Assembly (NCBI GenBank): GCA_964539665.1
Contig: CAZIKB010000189.1
Coordinates: forward strand, 1 to 9,077
Source: CAZIKB01 sp964539665
GTDB taxonomy: Bacteria; Zhuqueibacterota; Zhuqueibacteria; Oceanimicrobiales; Oceanimicrobiaceae
Length of the DNA stretch: 9,077 nucleotides
Direction of reading: 5' to 3'
The notes under the pieces are model-generated. The model saw only the letters and a list, made by a program, of their open reading frames with translations, made no database searches and was not told where the DNA came from. Position 1 is the first letter of the stretch; each line of letters begins with the position of its first letter. Made by a program: the position numbers and the translations under genes. Positions 1 to 7,051 of the stretch are shown in pieces.

Positions 1-223
1 CGGCCAAGACGCCACGCTCACCTTTTCCCCAGGCGGCTCTCTGTTCGGTCCATCCGGTGGCTATATCAACACAATTGACTGTATAAATAAACATACCAGC
101 CACAGAGTTACCGCAGTGGGTGACGGTGACGACTTACAAGACACTGAAGTTGTAAATATTGAAGTGAAACAACACGTCTTATCTCCACCCAATGGTGTAA
201 AAATTAAGGTGCTAATCGTTTAA
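1..223 (+). CDS. C-terminal end of a probable secreted protein (partial)
   Basis: The reading frame is open from base 2 to a TAA at 221-223, giving 73 residues with no start inside the window, so this is the 3' end of a longer gene. The peptide is rich in Gly, Asp, Thr and Val. It runs from a Gly/Pro/Ser-rich stretch (residues 11-20) through an acidic turn (VGDGDDLQDTE) to alternating beta-strand residues ending VKIKVLIV. That pattern fits the last strands of an Ig-like or similar beta-sandwich domain of an exported protein, but no family-specific motif is visible. The single Cys (near residue 27) is unremarkable. No T-rich hairpin terminator follows the stop. The coding frame is well supported because it is uninterrupted and ends in a clean strand pattern; the function is unknown. 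Confidence 0.55.
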   Translation, partial: GQDATLTFSPGGSLFGPSGGYINTIDCINKHTSHRVTAVGDGDDLQDTEVVNIEVKQHVLSPPNGVKIKVLIV

Positions 224-347
224 TAGAAGGATAGGTTAGACGGGGCGTGAGTGAACAGCAGGCCGGCCCCCCAACATCGGGATGGCCAATCTCTGATTAG
301 AGTACCTGAGTCATTTTGACAATCCGAACCGAACATCCAGTTGGTGC
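224..347. other. GC-rich intergenic gap
   Basis: This 124-base gap lies between the end of the partial gene and the barrel remnant. Its centre (about 240-285) is visibly richer in G and C than the surrounding AT-rich DNA and includes GGCCGGCC at 261-268. I see no ribosome binding site, promoter pair, tRNA or terminator. A small CTCT-GATT-AGAG hairpin (about 291-302) is too short to interpret. The gap may mark the junction where the 5' part of the next gene was lost. Confidence 0.4.
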
Positions 348-659
348 ATGAAACTATTGGATATAATGGTAACTTGCAATTATTACGCGATTAACCTCCA
401 CACACACAAAATATATATTCTGAGCGGCATCGGAGCAAGTCAGGGATTTTATAATGAATTGGAAATGGTCGATGCTTCCGGTAAGACATACGATTTTAAT
501 ATGCAAAACGGTACTCACGCGGTTTTTGCGCTCGGAATAGGCTTTGAAATCATTCTCGACAGTGATTCACACTTTTATGTAGAAATCAGAAGTAATACTC
601 TTTTTCTCCCCAGTGAATATTTTATTTTTGCTCCAATTTCGGTCGGAATGGTTTTTTAG
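348..659 (+). pseudogene. Remnant: C-terminal half of a small outer-membrane beta-barrel protein
   Basis: The 103-residue frame from ATG 348 to TAG 657-659 has the look of the last strands of an OmpA/OprF-type or 'outer membrane protein beta-barrel' family protein. A strand and turn appear as KIYILSGIGAS (21-31), followed by an extracellular-loop-like stretch (36-55). A strand pair follows at 57-70 (THAVFALGIGFEII), then a strand with the frequent F-x-E-x-R pattern (76-81, FYVEIR), and a final strand ending PISVGMVF with the terminal Phe needed for barrel assembly. Such proteins normally have a signal peptide and roughly 150-220 residues. Here the frame begins inside the barrel, without a signal peptide and without a Shine-Dalgarno sequence before the ATG. 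The frame is open upstream only to 297, and that extra peptide does not look like barrel. I infer a 5'-truncated gene copy. A short functional gene is less likely because the product could not be exported. Confidence 0.5.
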
Positions 660-732
660 TATATGGGATGATCCCTGCCATGAACTGAGTTTCCTATAAA
701 CCTTGAACTGCTATTCTATGTTTCTTTAGATA

Positions 733-864
733 GTGTCTGAACAAAAACACGATTTACTCGTCGATACAGATGTGCCTGGGTCCGCGGCGAGAAAAAAGAA
801 AGAAGTGCTTGTTCAAGCACAAAAATTAAACATAGAATTTACTGACAGACATTTTGTAGCTTGA
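733..864 (+). CDS. Possible small ORF, 43 residues, unrecognised
   Basis: A GTG at 733 opens a frame to TGA at 862-864 encoding a hydrophilic peptide: an acidic N-terminal part, a basic cluster RKKK (about residues 21-24) and a C-terminal EFTDRHFVA. There is no membrane segment or signal peptide. The composition looks more protein-like than random AT-rich DNA, and a terminator-like hairpin begins six bases after the stop. Against it, there is no Shine-Dalgarno sequence, the start is GTG, a stop lies two codons upstream, and a perfect palindrome sits inside the frame. It may be a genuine small protein, the decayed end of a larger gene, or chance. I do not recognise a family. Confidence 0.2.
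   Translation: MSEQKHDLLVDTDVPGSAARKKKEVLVQAQKLNIEFTDRHFVA
805..820. repeat. Perfect 16-base palindrome
   Basis: GTGCTTG-TT-CAAGCAC is a perfect inverted repeat with 7-base arms and a two-base centre, followed directly by AAAAA. It lies within the possible small ORF. It could be an operator for a dimeric regulator of the downstream operon, a small structured RNA element or part of a repeat. There is no T-run after it on the + strand. On the - strand the reverse complement is followed by CTTCTTTCTTTTTTC, which is T-rich but interrupted, so a weak - strand terminator is possible. Confidence 0.4.
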
Positions 865-869
865 AATAC

Positions 870-894
870 TCCTTGATTCTATCAGGAATTTTTT
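870..894 (+). terminator. Weak intrinsic-terminator-like hairpin
   Basis: TCCT(t)GAT and ATCAGGA form a seven-pair stem with one bulged T and a TCT loop (870-887), followed by ATTTTTT (888-894). The stem has only three G-C pairs, so it would be a weak terminator. Its position, just after the possible small ORF and about 50 bases before the Omp85 start, fits ending upstream transcription before the operon promoter. Confidence 0.3.
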
Positions 895-934
895 ATATTT
901 TAACTGCTCATAATTTACTAACGTGCTTTATCAT

Positions 935-938
935 GGAG
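935..938 (+). promoter_or_regulatory. Shine-Dalgarno site that sets the first Omp85 start
   Basis: GGAG at 935-938 lies five bases before the ATG at 944. The same frame could start at GTG 923, but that start has no comparable site and would put seven extra residues (MLYHGVR) ahead of a textbook signal peptide. The ATG at 944 gives MKK followed directly by the hydrophobic core, so I place the start there. Confidence 0.7.
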
Positions 939-943
939 TTAGA

Positions 944-2203
944 ATGAAAAAAATCGGCTTAATTATTATATTTCTAATAGCCACACACAACCTTTCCGTC
1001 GTATCTATTCACGCGCAATTTTCTTACGATAAAATAACCGATGACTCATCTTTTGAATTTGAAAAGCCAATAGGATTTTATGGGAATCCCAGATATAACA
1101 GAGTTGAGGGTTTGTTTCTCAATGTCGGCGCTAAAGTTCGTCCGCGGTCGGTTTCAGGTTTGCAATTTTATGCCGATGTTGGCGGAGGATTATGGAACCA
1201 GGCACATAAACAGATCAGGTTTACCGCTGGTTTCAGAAAGGATTTGTTTGATATTAAGCGTTTAAGCATCGGCGCTGAAGTTTATAGAAAAGTTGAATCA
1301 GCAGACGATTGGAAAGTAAGCAACCTTGAGAATACTGTAGCCTCACTGTTTTTCAGGGAAGACTACAAAGACTACTATGGAACACATGGCTTAAAAATAT
1401 ACGTAGATCATAAATTCAAAGGTATCCATACTCTGCGATTTGAAATAGGCCGGCGAACTTTTGACGCATTACAAAGAAACATCAATTGGAGTGTATTTAA
1501 AGGTGATTTTGATGACAACCCCACTCGCCCAGACGCGTTTATTGCAGAAGGTGATGAAATTGGCTTAAGATTTATCGCAGCATTTGATTGGCGGGATAAT
1601 CCCATTTTCCCTTTGAGCGGTTGGTATATTGAAGCTATTTATGAGCGTACTTTTGAAGATTTTAATACCGACGGATTATTTTTATCAGTTAAACGATATC
1701 AGCAAACTTTTGGCAATCAACGATTATTTCTTCGGGGAATGGTAGGCATGCGACGCGGTAATATAGCTTTACCAAACCCGTCAAATTCATCAATTGATAG
1801 TTTAGCTGAGCAATATTCTACTAACATTGGCGGCATCGGCAGCCTGCGTGGCTTTGACGATGAAGAATTCAGTGGAAACCGAATGTTCATGTTAAATGCA
1901 AATTACCTTTTTGGCGGTGATTTGTTACAAAAAGTCCCGGTACAAAACATCCCCTTCTTTGGTGCGTTCTGGTCAATGCTCTCATTTGGCGTCTTCGTGG
2001 ACACCGGCTGGGCCTGGACTACTGAATCAGTCTCTGATGGTTTGTTTAACGGATTTAACCAGCTTACGCCGGACAATCTAAAAACCAATATTGGTTTATC
2101 AATCTATGTACTTGAAGGCGTCTTTCGTTTAGATATCGCTAAACGGCTGGACAGAACTAATGATGACTTTCGGATTACTTTCAGACTTTTAGAGAAATTC
2201 TAA
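944..2203 (+). CDS. POTRA-less Omp85/surface-antigen outer-membrane barrel protein
   Basis: This is a 419-residue outer-membrane protein of the Omp85 superfamily (bacterial surface antigen, D15-type barrel). Residues 1-24 are a signal peptide (MKK, hydrophobic core, likely cleavage after SIHA). The mature protein enters the barrel almost at once: there is no POTRA repeat, and YNRVEG near residue 51 resembles the first barrel strand in this group. Diagnostic strands are D-W-R-D-N-P-x-F-P-x-x-G-W (about 215-227), the lid-loop motif S-L-R-G-F (300-304) preceded by GGIG, FVDTG-WAW (351-358), and a C-terminal strand ending in Phe. POTRA-bearing members fold or translocate proteins at the outer membrane. 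For a barrel without POTRA the role is uncertain: it may work with a partner or export something itself. The next gene, 15 bases downstream, encodes a second Omp85 with one POTRA, a plausible partner. The family call is firm; the function is not. Confidence 0.85.
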   Translation: MKKIGLIIIFLIATHNLSVVSIHAQFSYDKITDDSSFEFEKPIGFYGNPRYNRVEGLFLNVGAKVRPRSVSGLQFYADVGGGLWNQAHKQIRFTAGFRKDLFDIKRLSIGAEVYRKVESADDWKVSNLENTVASLFFREDYKDYYGTHGLKIYVDHKFKGIHTLRFEIGRRTFDALQRNINWSVFKGDFDDNPTRPDAFIAEGDEIGLRFIAAFDWRDNPIFPLSGWYIEAIYERTFEDFNTDGLFLSVKRYQQTFGNQRLFLRGMVGMRRGNIALPNPSNSSIDSLAEQYSTNIGGIGSLRGFDDEEFSGNRMFMLNANYLFGGDLLQKVPVQNIPFFGAFWSMLSFGVFVDTGWAWTTESVSDGLFNGFNQLTPDNLKTNIGLSIYVLEGVFRLDIAKRLDRTNDDFRITFRLLEKF

Positions 2204-2218
2204 TTTTCATTTGCAATA

Positions 2219-3562
2219 ATGCTCTCATATTTAATCCAAAAATATTTTCGCTATTTCCTCACATTCTTGATTCTAACCTGGTTTAACCCGGCTTACAGCC
2301 AGCAATCACAACCTGATAGCAATTCTGTAAAATCTTGGGGCAAAATTATTGCCATCATTGTCCAGGGTAACGACAAAACAAAACAAGAAATTATTCTACG
2401 GGAAATGAAGCTTAAGCAAGGCGGCGAATTTGATGAAATTGAAGCGGAACGCGATCAGCTGCGCATCCAAAATTTAGGCATATTCAATCGGGTTGAAATA
2501 GACATGGTGCCCACAAATAATGGCGTCATCCTGGTAGTCACTGTTGCGGAAATGTGGTATATTTTTCCGTACCCGATAATTTTCAGAAATGATCGCGATT
2601 GGGGAAGGGTTTCTGTAGGAGCCGGACTACTTCACAATAATTTTCGCGGCCGCAGAGAAACTATTGACTTTTCTTTCTGGTTAGGATTTAATCCTTCAGT
2701 CAGGTTAACCTATTCAAATCCCTGGATATTAGGCAAATTGAAGTTTTACACGAGTTTTTCAATTTTTGCCAGAAAAGTCCGCAATTTAAGTTCAACTGCT
2801 GATGAAAATCTTCCAGAAATAAACGAAAATCAAATCGGATTTAAATGGAGAATTGGCAAACGCTTTGGCCTGTTCACATTTCTCGATGTGAATATAGGCT
2901 ATAAACAACTCTCTCTATCTCCTGCTGATTCTGTTAATACTTTATCTGACTCCGGCAAAGACAAATTACCAACAATTGGATTTTCTTTCACGAACGATAA
3001 ACGAGATTTATGGGAGTATGCGCATCGCGGGCATTATTTTACTATTTGGGCGCAAAAAACCGGCTGGTTTGGTAAGGTTGTCGATTACGTTCGGTACGGC
3101 GCAGATGTGCGTAAATATTTTCCAATTGGCATGACAACCCTTGCTTTTCGTGGTGCGGCTAATTTATCTAACGGAACAATTCCAATTTATGAGCAGGTAC
3201 ACTTTGGTTTTTTAACACGAATTCGCGGACATTTTAGCGAGCGCAGTTTTGGTGAAAATTTGTTACTGGGTAGCGCTGAATTTCGATTCCCCATTCGAAA
3301 AATCACCTACCACAATTGGGGACCCTTTCAGTCAATGGGTCAATATGGCACGAATTTTCGTTTTGGAATAAGCGGCGCTTTGTTTGTCGATACCGGCGCC
3401 CTCTGGTTTCAAAAAGATAAATTAACCAGGCAAACATTTATTTCCGGCTGGGGGGCCGGCTTGCATTTTTTTCTACCTTACATGACTATTTTAAGGCTTG
3501 AATACGGATTCAACGAAGATTGGGATGGCCAGGTTATCATAGACATATTTGCTGCATTTTAA
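2219..3562 (+). CDS. Omp85/BamA-like outer-membrane protein with a single POTRA domain
   Basis: This is a 447-residue Omp85 family protein. Residues 1-27 form a signal peptide with a long hydrophobic core and likely cleavage after AYS. One POTRA domain follows (about 43-109). It opens I-x-V-x-G-N-D-K-T-K-x-x-I-I-L-R-E and contains the typical L-x-x-L-G-I-F-N-R-V-E-I helix-strand junction. The barrel (about 112-447) has N-D-x-R-D near 259-263, the lid-loop motif R-I-R-G-H (334-338), FVDTGALW (389-396) and a terminal Phe. BamA usually has five POTRAs and TamA three, so this is neither; a specialised translocation or insertion role, perhaps with the barrel encoded upstream, is an inference. The ATG at 2219 lacks a good Shine-Dalgarno sequence and follows the previous stop by 15 bases, so translation may depend on coupling. 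The stop is one base before the tsaD start. Confidence 0.85.
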   Translation: MLSYLIQKYFRYFLTFLILTWFNPAYSQQSQPDSNSVKSWGKIIAIIVQGNDKTKQEIILREMKLKQGGEFDEIEAERDQLRIQNLGIFNRVEIDMVPTNNGVILVVTVAEMWYIFPYPIIFRNDRDWGRVSVGAGLLHNNFRGRRETIDFSFWLGFNPSVRLTYSNPWILGKLKFYTSFSIFARKVRNLSSTADENLPEINENQIGFKWRIGKRFGLFTFLDVNIGYKQLSLSPADSVNTLSDSGKDKLPTIGFSFTNDKRDLWEYAHRGHYFTIWAQKTGWFGKVVDYVRYGADVRKYFPIGMTTLAFRGAANLSNGTIPIYEQVHFGFLTRIRGHFSERSFGENLLLGSAEFRFPIRKITYHNWGPFQSMGQYGTNFRFGISGALFVDTGALWFQKDKLTRQTFISGWGAGLHFFLPYMTILRLEYGFNEDWDGQVIIDIFAAF

Positions 3563-3563
3563 C

Positions 3564-4577
3564 ATGAACATATTAGGCATTGAAACATCCTGTGATGAAA
3601 CTGCTGCGGCTGTGTGGCTAAATGATCGACTTGCCTCTAACCTGATCGCGTCTCAGGAAGTGCACACTAAATTTGGCGGGGTTGTACCAGAACTGGCCTC
3701 CCGTGCGCATGTAAAACTTATTTTACCAATCGTTGAATCTGCAATTAATCAGGCAACAATAAATAAATCAAATTTAGACGGCATCGCTGTGACATCTGGG
3801 CCGGGTTTGGCCGGATCATTATTAGTCGGTTTAAACTTTGCCAAAGCCATGGCTTTATCATTAAGTATACCCTATGTGGGCGTTAATCACATTGAGGGGC
3901 ATCTTTTCTCCAACTCTGTTTTTGAAAAGGGACCGCAGCCGCCATTTATTGCATTAATTATCTCTGGCGGACACACCCAACTGGTTTTGGTTAAAAGTTG
4001 GGGAGAATACGAAATTCTAGGTAAAACCCGGGACGATGCCGCCGGCGAAGCTTTTGATAAAGTCGCCAAGATGCTGGAACTGCCTTATCCGGGCGGACCA
4101 GCGATTGAGAAATTGGCACTGGACGGTGATCCTGATTATGTGTCGCTGCCAAAAGCGAAAATTAAAAATAGTGAATTAGATTTTAGTTACAGTGGACTAA
4201 AGACTGCTGTCCTCTACCATTTGCAATCCTTAAAACCTTCTGAGCGTCAGCGACATAAAGCAGATATAGCAGCCTGTTTCCAGGTGGCGGCGGTAGATGT
4301 TCTGGTAGATAATAGTATGAAAGCCCTGAAGAAATATGAAATCAATCAACTGACAATCGCGGGTGGCGTGGCCTGTAATTCATATTTAAGAAATAAATTA
4401 AAAGAGGCTTGCAAAAAACAAAATTATACTCTTTTTTGTCCGCCAGTTATTTTATGTACTGATAATGGCGCGATGATAGCAAGAGCAGGCAAGTTTTATT
4501 TAGACAAAGGACAATATTCAGAATTTAGCCTGAGTCCAAAACCCTCTCTTGTTCTACAGAGTAATTTGCAAAAATAA
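3564..4577 (+). CDS. tsaD: tRNA N6-adenosine threonylcarbamoyltransferase TsaD
   Basis: TsaD (Kae1/Qri7/YgjD family, ASKHA fold) is the cytoplasmic catalytic subunit that moves the threonylcarbamoyl group from threonylcarbamoyl-AMP to A37 of ANN-decoding tRNAs, making t6A together with TsaB, TsaE and the TsaC/TsaC2 product. The 337-residue length is normal. Visible motifs are ILGIETSCDET at the N-terminus, the metal-binding H-I-E-G-H (His109 and His113), SGGHTQLV (134-141), TRDDAAGEAFDK (155-166) with PGGP (176-179), A-G-G-V-A-C-N-S-Y-L-R (266-276) and C-T-D-N-G-A-M-I-A (298-306), whose Asp300 is the third metal ligand. I chose the ATG at 3564 because it gives the canonical N-terminus. A TTG at 3549 in the same frame would overlap the previous gene and add five residues. 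One base separates the preceding stop from this ATG, so translational coupling with the Omp85 gene is likely. tsaB, tsaE and tsaC are not in the window. Confidence 0.97.
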   Translation: MNILGIETSCDETAAAVWLNDRLASNLIASQEVHTKFGGVVPELASRAHVKLILPIVESAINQATINKSNLDGIAVTSGPGLAGSLLVGLNFAKAMALSLSIPYVGVNHIEGHLFSNSVFEKGPQPPFIALIISGGHTQLVLVKSWGEYEILGKTRDDAAGEAFDKVAKMLELPYPGGPAIEKLALDGDPDYVSLPKAKIKNSELDFSYSGLKTAVLYHLQSLKPSERQRHKADIAACFQVAAVDVLVDNSMKALKKYEINQLTIAGGVACNSYLRNKLKEACKKQNYTLFCPPVILCTDNGAMIARAGKFYLDKGQYSEFSLSPKPSLVLQSNLQK

Positions 4578-4856
4578 TGTCCTAACCTGATTAATTCTTA
4601 ACGCGGTTTAACCGCAAAAACAAATGACTAGAATTTCAACACACAATTTAACGCAGAGAACGCAAAGTTGCTTTAATGGGAATAAAAGAGTTATGCATAC
4701 CAAAATATTTAAAAGAAGTTTAATCGAATTTTTCAAGTTATTAATTCCTGTAATTATTTAATTGTATTTAAACTCTGCGCTCTCAGCGAGCCCTGCGGTG
4801 AATAATTCAGCTAAGTAATATGTCTTAACATTGATTTTAAAGTAGCGGATATTAAT
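4578..4856. other. Intergenic region between tsaD and the VWA gene
   Basis: These 279 bases contain no convincing gene. Most of the gap (about 4603-4803) is an inverted-repeat structure described separately. The remainder is AT-rich. I see no canonical T-run terminator after tsaD and no well-spaced promoter before the VWA gene, although its promoter should lie here or within the repeat. The longest ATG-started frame inside the repeat spacer that I noticed is 15 codons (ATG 4677) and is probably noise. Confidence 0.45.
4603..4803. repeat. Degenerate CGCAGAG-type inverted repeat element
   Basis: The left arm 4653-4669 (GCAGAGAACGCAAAGTT) matches the reverse complement of 4771-4787 (GCTGAGAGCGCAGAGTT) at 14 of 17 positions. 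Further out, ACCGCA at 4611-4616 pairs with TGCGGT at 4794-4799. The left edge carries a perfect small palindrome, GCGGTTTAACCGC (4603-4615). About 100 AT-rich bases lie between the inner arms. CGCAGAG/CGCAAAG-rich intergenic repeats of this flavour are, from memory, widespread as dispersed copies in environmental bacterial genomes, so this is probably one decayed copy of a multi-copy element rather than a unique regulatory site. No transposase is encoded. Confidence 0.55.
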
Positions 4857-7034
4857 TTGACTAACTTAACAGAAATAGATTTAAATACCTCGGTAAACGC
4901 CTTTTTCCTGATATTATCCATTGTACTGGCTATTGGAATAAGTTACTTTGTTTATCGAAAAACAATTCCACCAGTTTCAAACGGCTGGCGAATTGTTCTC
5001 ATAACGTTACGAGCCGGCGCCACAATTCTTGTCCTGCTTTTGCTATTCGAACCAATATTGAGTATCACTCGCAGGAATCAGGAAAAGCCAGTAGTAGCCG
5101 TGTTGATGGACCAGTCTGCCAGCCTGGCTTTAGTCGATCAAAATGTGGACCGCTCCAAAGTACTGTATGATATCCTGAATAGCGATTTCCTGAAAGACAG
5201 GACCGATAAATATGACAAAGTTTATTACCCGTTTTCTTACCAGTTATTTGATGGTCAGAATGCTGCTCCGGACTCCCTGGATTTGATTGGCGACGGAACA
5301 GATATTCGGTCAGCGCTTGCTGAACTGAAAGAAAGATTATCAGAGAAGTATTTTACTTCGGTTATTCTCATCACTGACGGTGCAAATAATCTTGGAGAAA
5401 ATCCAGCCAGATATGCCGAGACCTACGGCTTACCAATTTACCCCATTGCTATTGGTGATCCTGCGGAACAAAATGATGTACTTATTACAAATTACGTCGT
5501 CAATGAAATCGTCTACGCGGGCACAAAAATTCCAATTGATGTTTATATTAAGAGTAATGGTTTTCAAGGAAATAAAATAACCGTCAGTTTACTTCAAGGG
5601 AATAATACATTAGACTCTCAGGTTATTTCGCTTTCTGGCACCGGCCTTGAACAAAAGATACGCCTTCATTTTACTCCTGAAAAGGAAGGCCTATTTAAGT
5701 ATGAAATAAAATTACCTAAACTTGAGACTGAACTTACAGGCATAAATAATACGAAATCATTTTACGTGAAAGTGCTTAAAAGTAAACTTAAAGTTTTGAT
5801 TATTTCAGGCGGGCCTCAAGCTGACTACCTTTTTCTTAAGCGTACGTTGACTGATGATGATAATTTGGATGTACTAACGTCTGTGGAAAAAATCAATGGC
5901 GCCTTTTATCAAAATGCAACACTGCCTTCTGATGCTCAGTTAGATAAGGTCGACTGCTTAATTTTGTTAGATTACCCACATCGAACATCGAGCCGAAATT
6001 CCATAAACAAAATTAAAGGCGTTTTGGCTAAAGGAAAACCTGTGCTTTTTTTGTTTGGAAAACAGGTTAATCTCGATAAACTCTGGGAATTAAAAGACTA
6101 CACCCCCCTTGCGTCAAAACCACGGCAGAGACCTGAACGCTCTGTTTATATCAATATTTTACCGCAAGGACTACAACATCCAGTTTTTCGGCTCACTGAA
6201 GATGAGTTGGAAAACAGAGAAAAGTGGAAAGAATTGCCGCCAGTTTTTACAAATTTAAACTCTGTCTCACTTCATCCAAAAGCTCAAACACTGGCTGTAA
6301 TAGATCTGCAACGCTCCACAGGAACTAATTTACCTCTGATAGCTACATACTCGTCCGGTTCGCGAAAAAAATCCATGGCTGTTTTTGCATATGGCCTCTG
6401 GCGTTGGGATTTGCTCATGTGGGGCGTGGGCAAAACCAACGAAGGCTTCCAAAAATTCATACAAAATGCTATCCGCTGGCTGAATACTCTGGAAGACAGT
6501 AAACTCGTACGGATTTCATCCAACAAGGAGATTTACCGAAGTGGTGAAGAAGTGAAATTTATTGCCCAGGTATATTTTGAAGATTATCAACCCGTGGATG
6601 GCGCAGAAGTTGTGGTACAATTAACCGGGGAAAAAGAAACGCAGGAATTGACGCTTGAGAACACGGGTGATGGCCGTTATGAAGGCAGGTTTCAGGTACT
6701 AGAAGGAGGAGATTATAATTTCTCCGGCACCGCCCATCTGCAAGGACGCGTGCTTGGTCGGGATTCAGGCAAGTTTTCAGTAGAAGAATTTAGCCTAGAA
6801 TATCAAAATACCCGCATGAATGAAGAGCTGCTCAAACGTTTAGCCACAGAAAGCGGGGGAGCGTATTATACTGCCGATGATTTCGGTGAACTTAAAGAAA
6901 AGTTAGATTTCCCGGAAAAATATGTCGTTATAAAAAATGAATGGGAAATATGGAATAAAATCCCACTGCTGGTTGCCTGCATTTTGCTTTTAAGCACAGA
7001 ATGGTTTATTCGGAAAAGAAAAGGCATGTTGTAA
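4857..7034 (+). CDS. Membrane-anchored von Willebrand factor A domain protein with amidotransferase-like domain
   Basis: This is a 725-residue inner-membrane protein. Two N-terminal membrane helices (about 14-33 and 45-66) precede a VWA domain (about 78-205). Its metal-ion-dependent adhesion site is intact: D85-Q-S87-A-S89, T148 in GDGTDIRSAL and D174 in ITDGANN. A beta-rich linker (about 206-306) leads to a class I glutamine-amidotransferase-like fold starting at LKVLIISGGP (311-320). No Cys sits where the nucleophile would be (the strand-turn near 396-401 reads FLFGK), so it is probably not catalytic. The W-R-W-D-L-L segment lies near 515-520, a second beta domain spans about 552-645, and a last helix (about 699-716) ends in RKRKGML. 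This architecture recurs in FCB bacteria and planctomycetes, often beside BatA/MoxR-like genes, which are absent here. The role is unknown; metal-dependent ligand or protein binding is the inference. The start is TTG 4857, the only standard start ahead of the first helix; its Shine-Dalgarno sequence is poor. The receptor gene follows after 17 bases. Confidence 0.85.
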   Translation: MTNLTEIDLNTSVNAFFLILSIVLAIGISYFVYRKTIPPVSNGWRIVLITLRAGATILVLLLLFEPILSITRRNQEKPVVAVLMDQSASLALVDQNVDRSKVLYDILNSDFLKDRTDKYDKVYYPFSYQLFDGQNAAPDSLDLIGDGTDIRSALAELKERLSEKYFTSVILITDGANNLGENPARYAETYGLPIYPIAIGDPAEQNDVLITNYVVNEIVYAGTKIPIDVYIKSNGFQGNKITVSLLQGNNTLDSQVISLSGTGLEQKIRLHFTPEKEGLFKYEIKLPKLETELTGINNTKSFYVKVLKSKLKVLIISGGPQADYLFLKRTLTDDDNLDVLTSVEKINGAFYQNATLPSDAQLDKVDCLILLDYPHRTSSRNSINKIKGVLAKGKPVLFLFGKQVNLDKLWELKDYTPLASKPRQRPERSVYINILPQGLQHPVFRLTEDELENREKWKELPPVFTNLNSVSLHPKAQTLAVIDLQRSTGTNLPLIATYSSGSRKKSMAVFAYGLWRWDLLMWGVGKTNEGFQKFIQNAIRWLNTLEDSKLVRISSNKEIYRSGEEVKFIAQVYFEDYQPVDGAEVVVQLTGEKETQELTLENTGDGRYEGRFQVLEGGDYNFSGTAHLQGRVLGRDSGKFSVEEFSLEYQNTRMNEELLKRLATESGGAYYTADDFGELKEKLDFPEKYVVIKNEWEIWNKIPLLVACILLLSTEWFIRKRKGML

Positions 7035-7038
7035 TATT

Positions 7039-7044
7039 GAGGAG
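7039..7044 (+). promoter_or_regulatory. Strong Shine-Dalgarno site for the TonB-dependent receptor
   Basis: GAGGAG lies seven bases before the ATG at 7052. It also abuts an out-of-frame ATG at 7045, but with zero spacing that start should not be used. The site is much stronger than those of the other genes here, suggesting efficient translation of the receptor from the shared transcript. Confidence 0.75.
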
Positions 7045-7051
7045 ATGAAAC

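Larger units (their letters stand above)
660..943. other. Intergenic region before the Omp85 operon
   Basis: These 284 bases separate the barrel remnant from the first Omp85 gene. They hold a possible 43-codon ORF (733-864), a palindrome within it (805-820) and a hairpin with a T-run (870-894). The last 50 bases are very AT-rich and must contain the operon promoter if the hairpin terminates. Candidate boxes such as TTGATT (873-878) and TATATT (894-899) are poorly spaced, so I do not call a promoter. No tRNA or other RNA gene is apparent. Confidence 0.4.

Noticed and set aside
923..943. Upstream GTG start for the first Omp85 gene
   Set aside because: It lacks a good Shine-Dalgarno sequence and would precede the signal peptide with seven unlikely residues; ATG 944 has GGAG at proper spacing.
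4603..4615. GCGGTTTAACCGC as the intrinsic terminator of the tsaD operon
   Set aside because: It is followed by A residues on the + strand, and no T-run follows it on the - strand; it is better explained as the edge of the repeat element.
4670..4770. Remnant gene (GxxExxY-like tail) between the inverted arms
   Set aside because: The best frame is 15 codons from ATG 4677, and a longer reading needs an invented frameshift; the resemblance is too weak to call.
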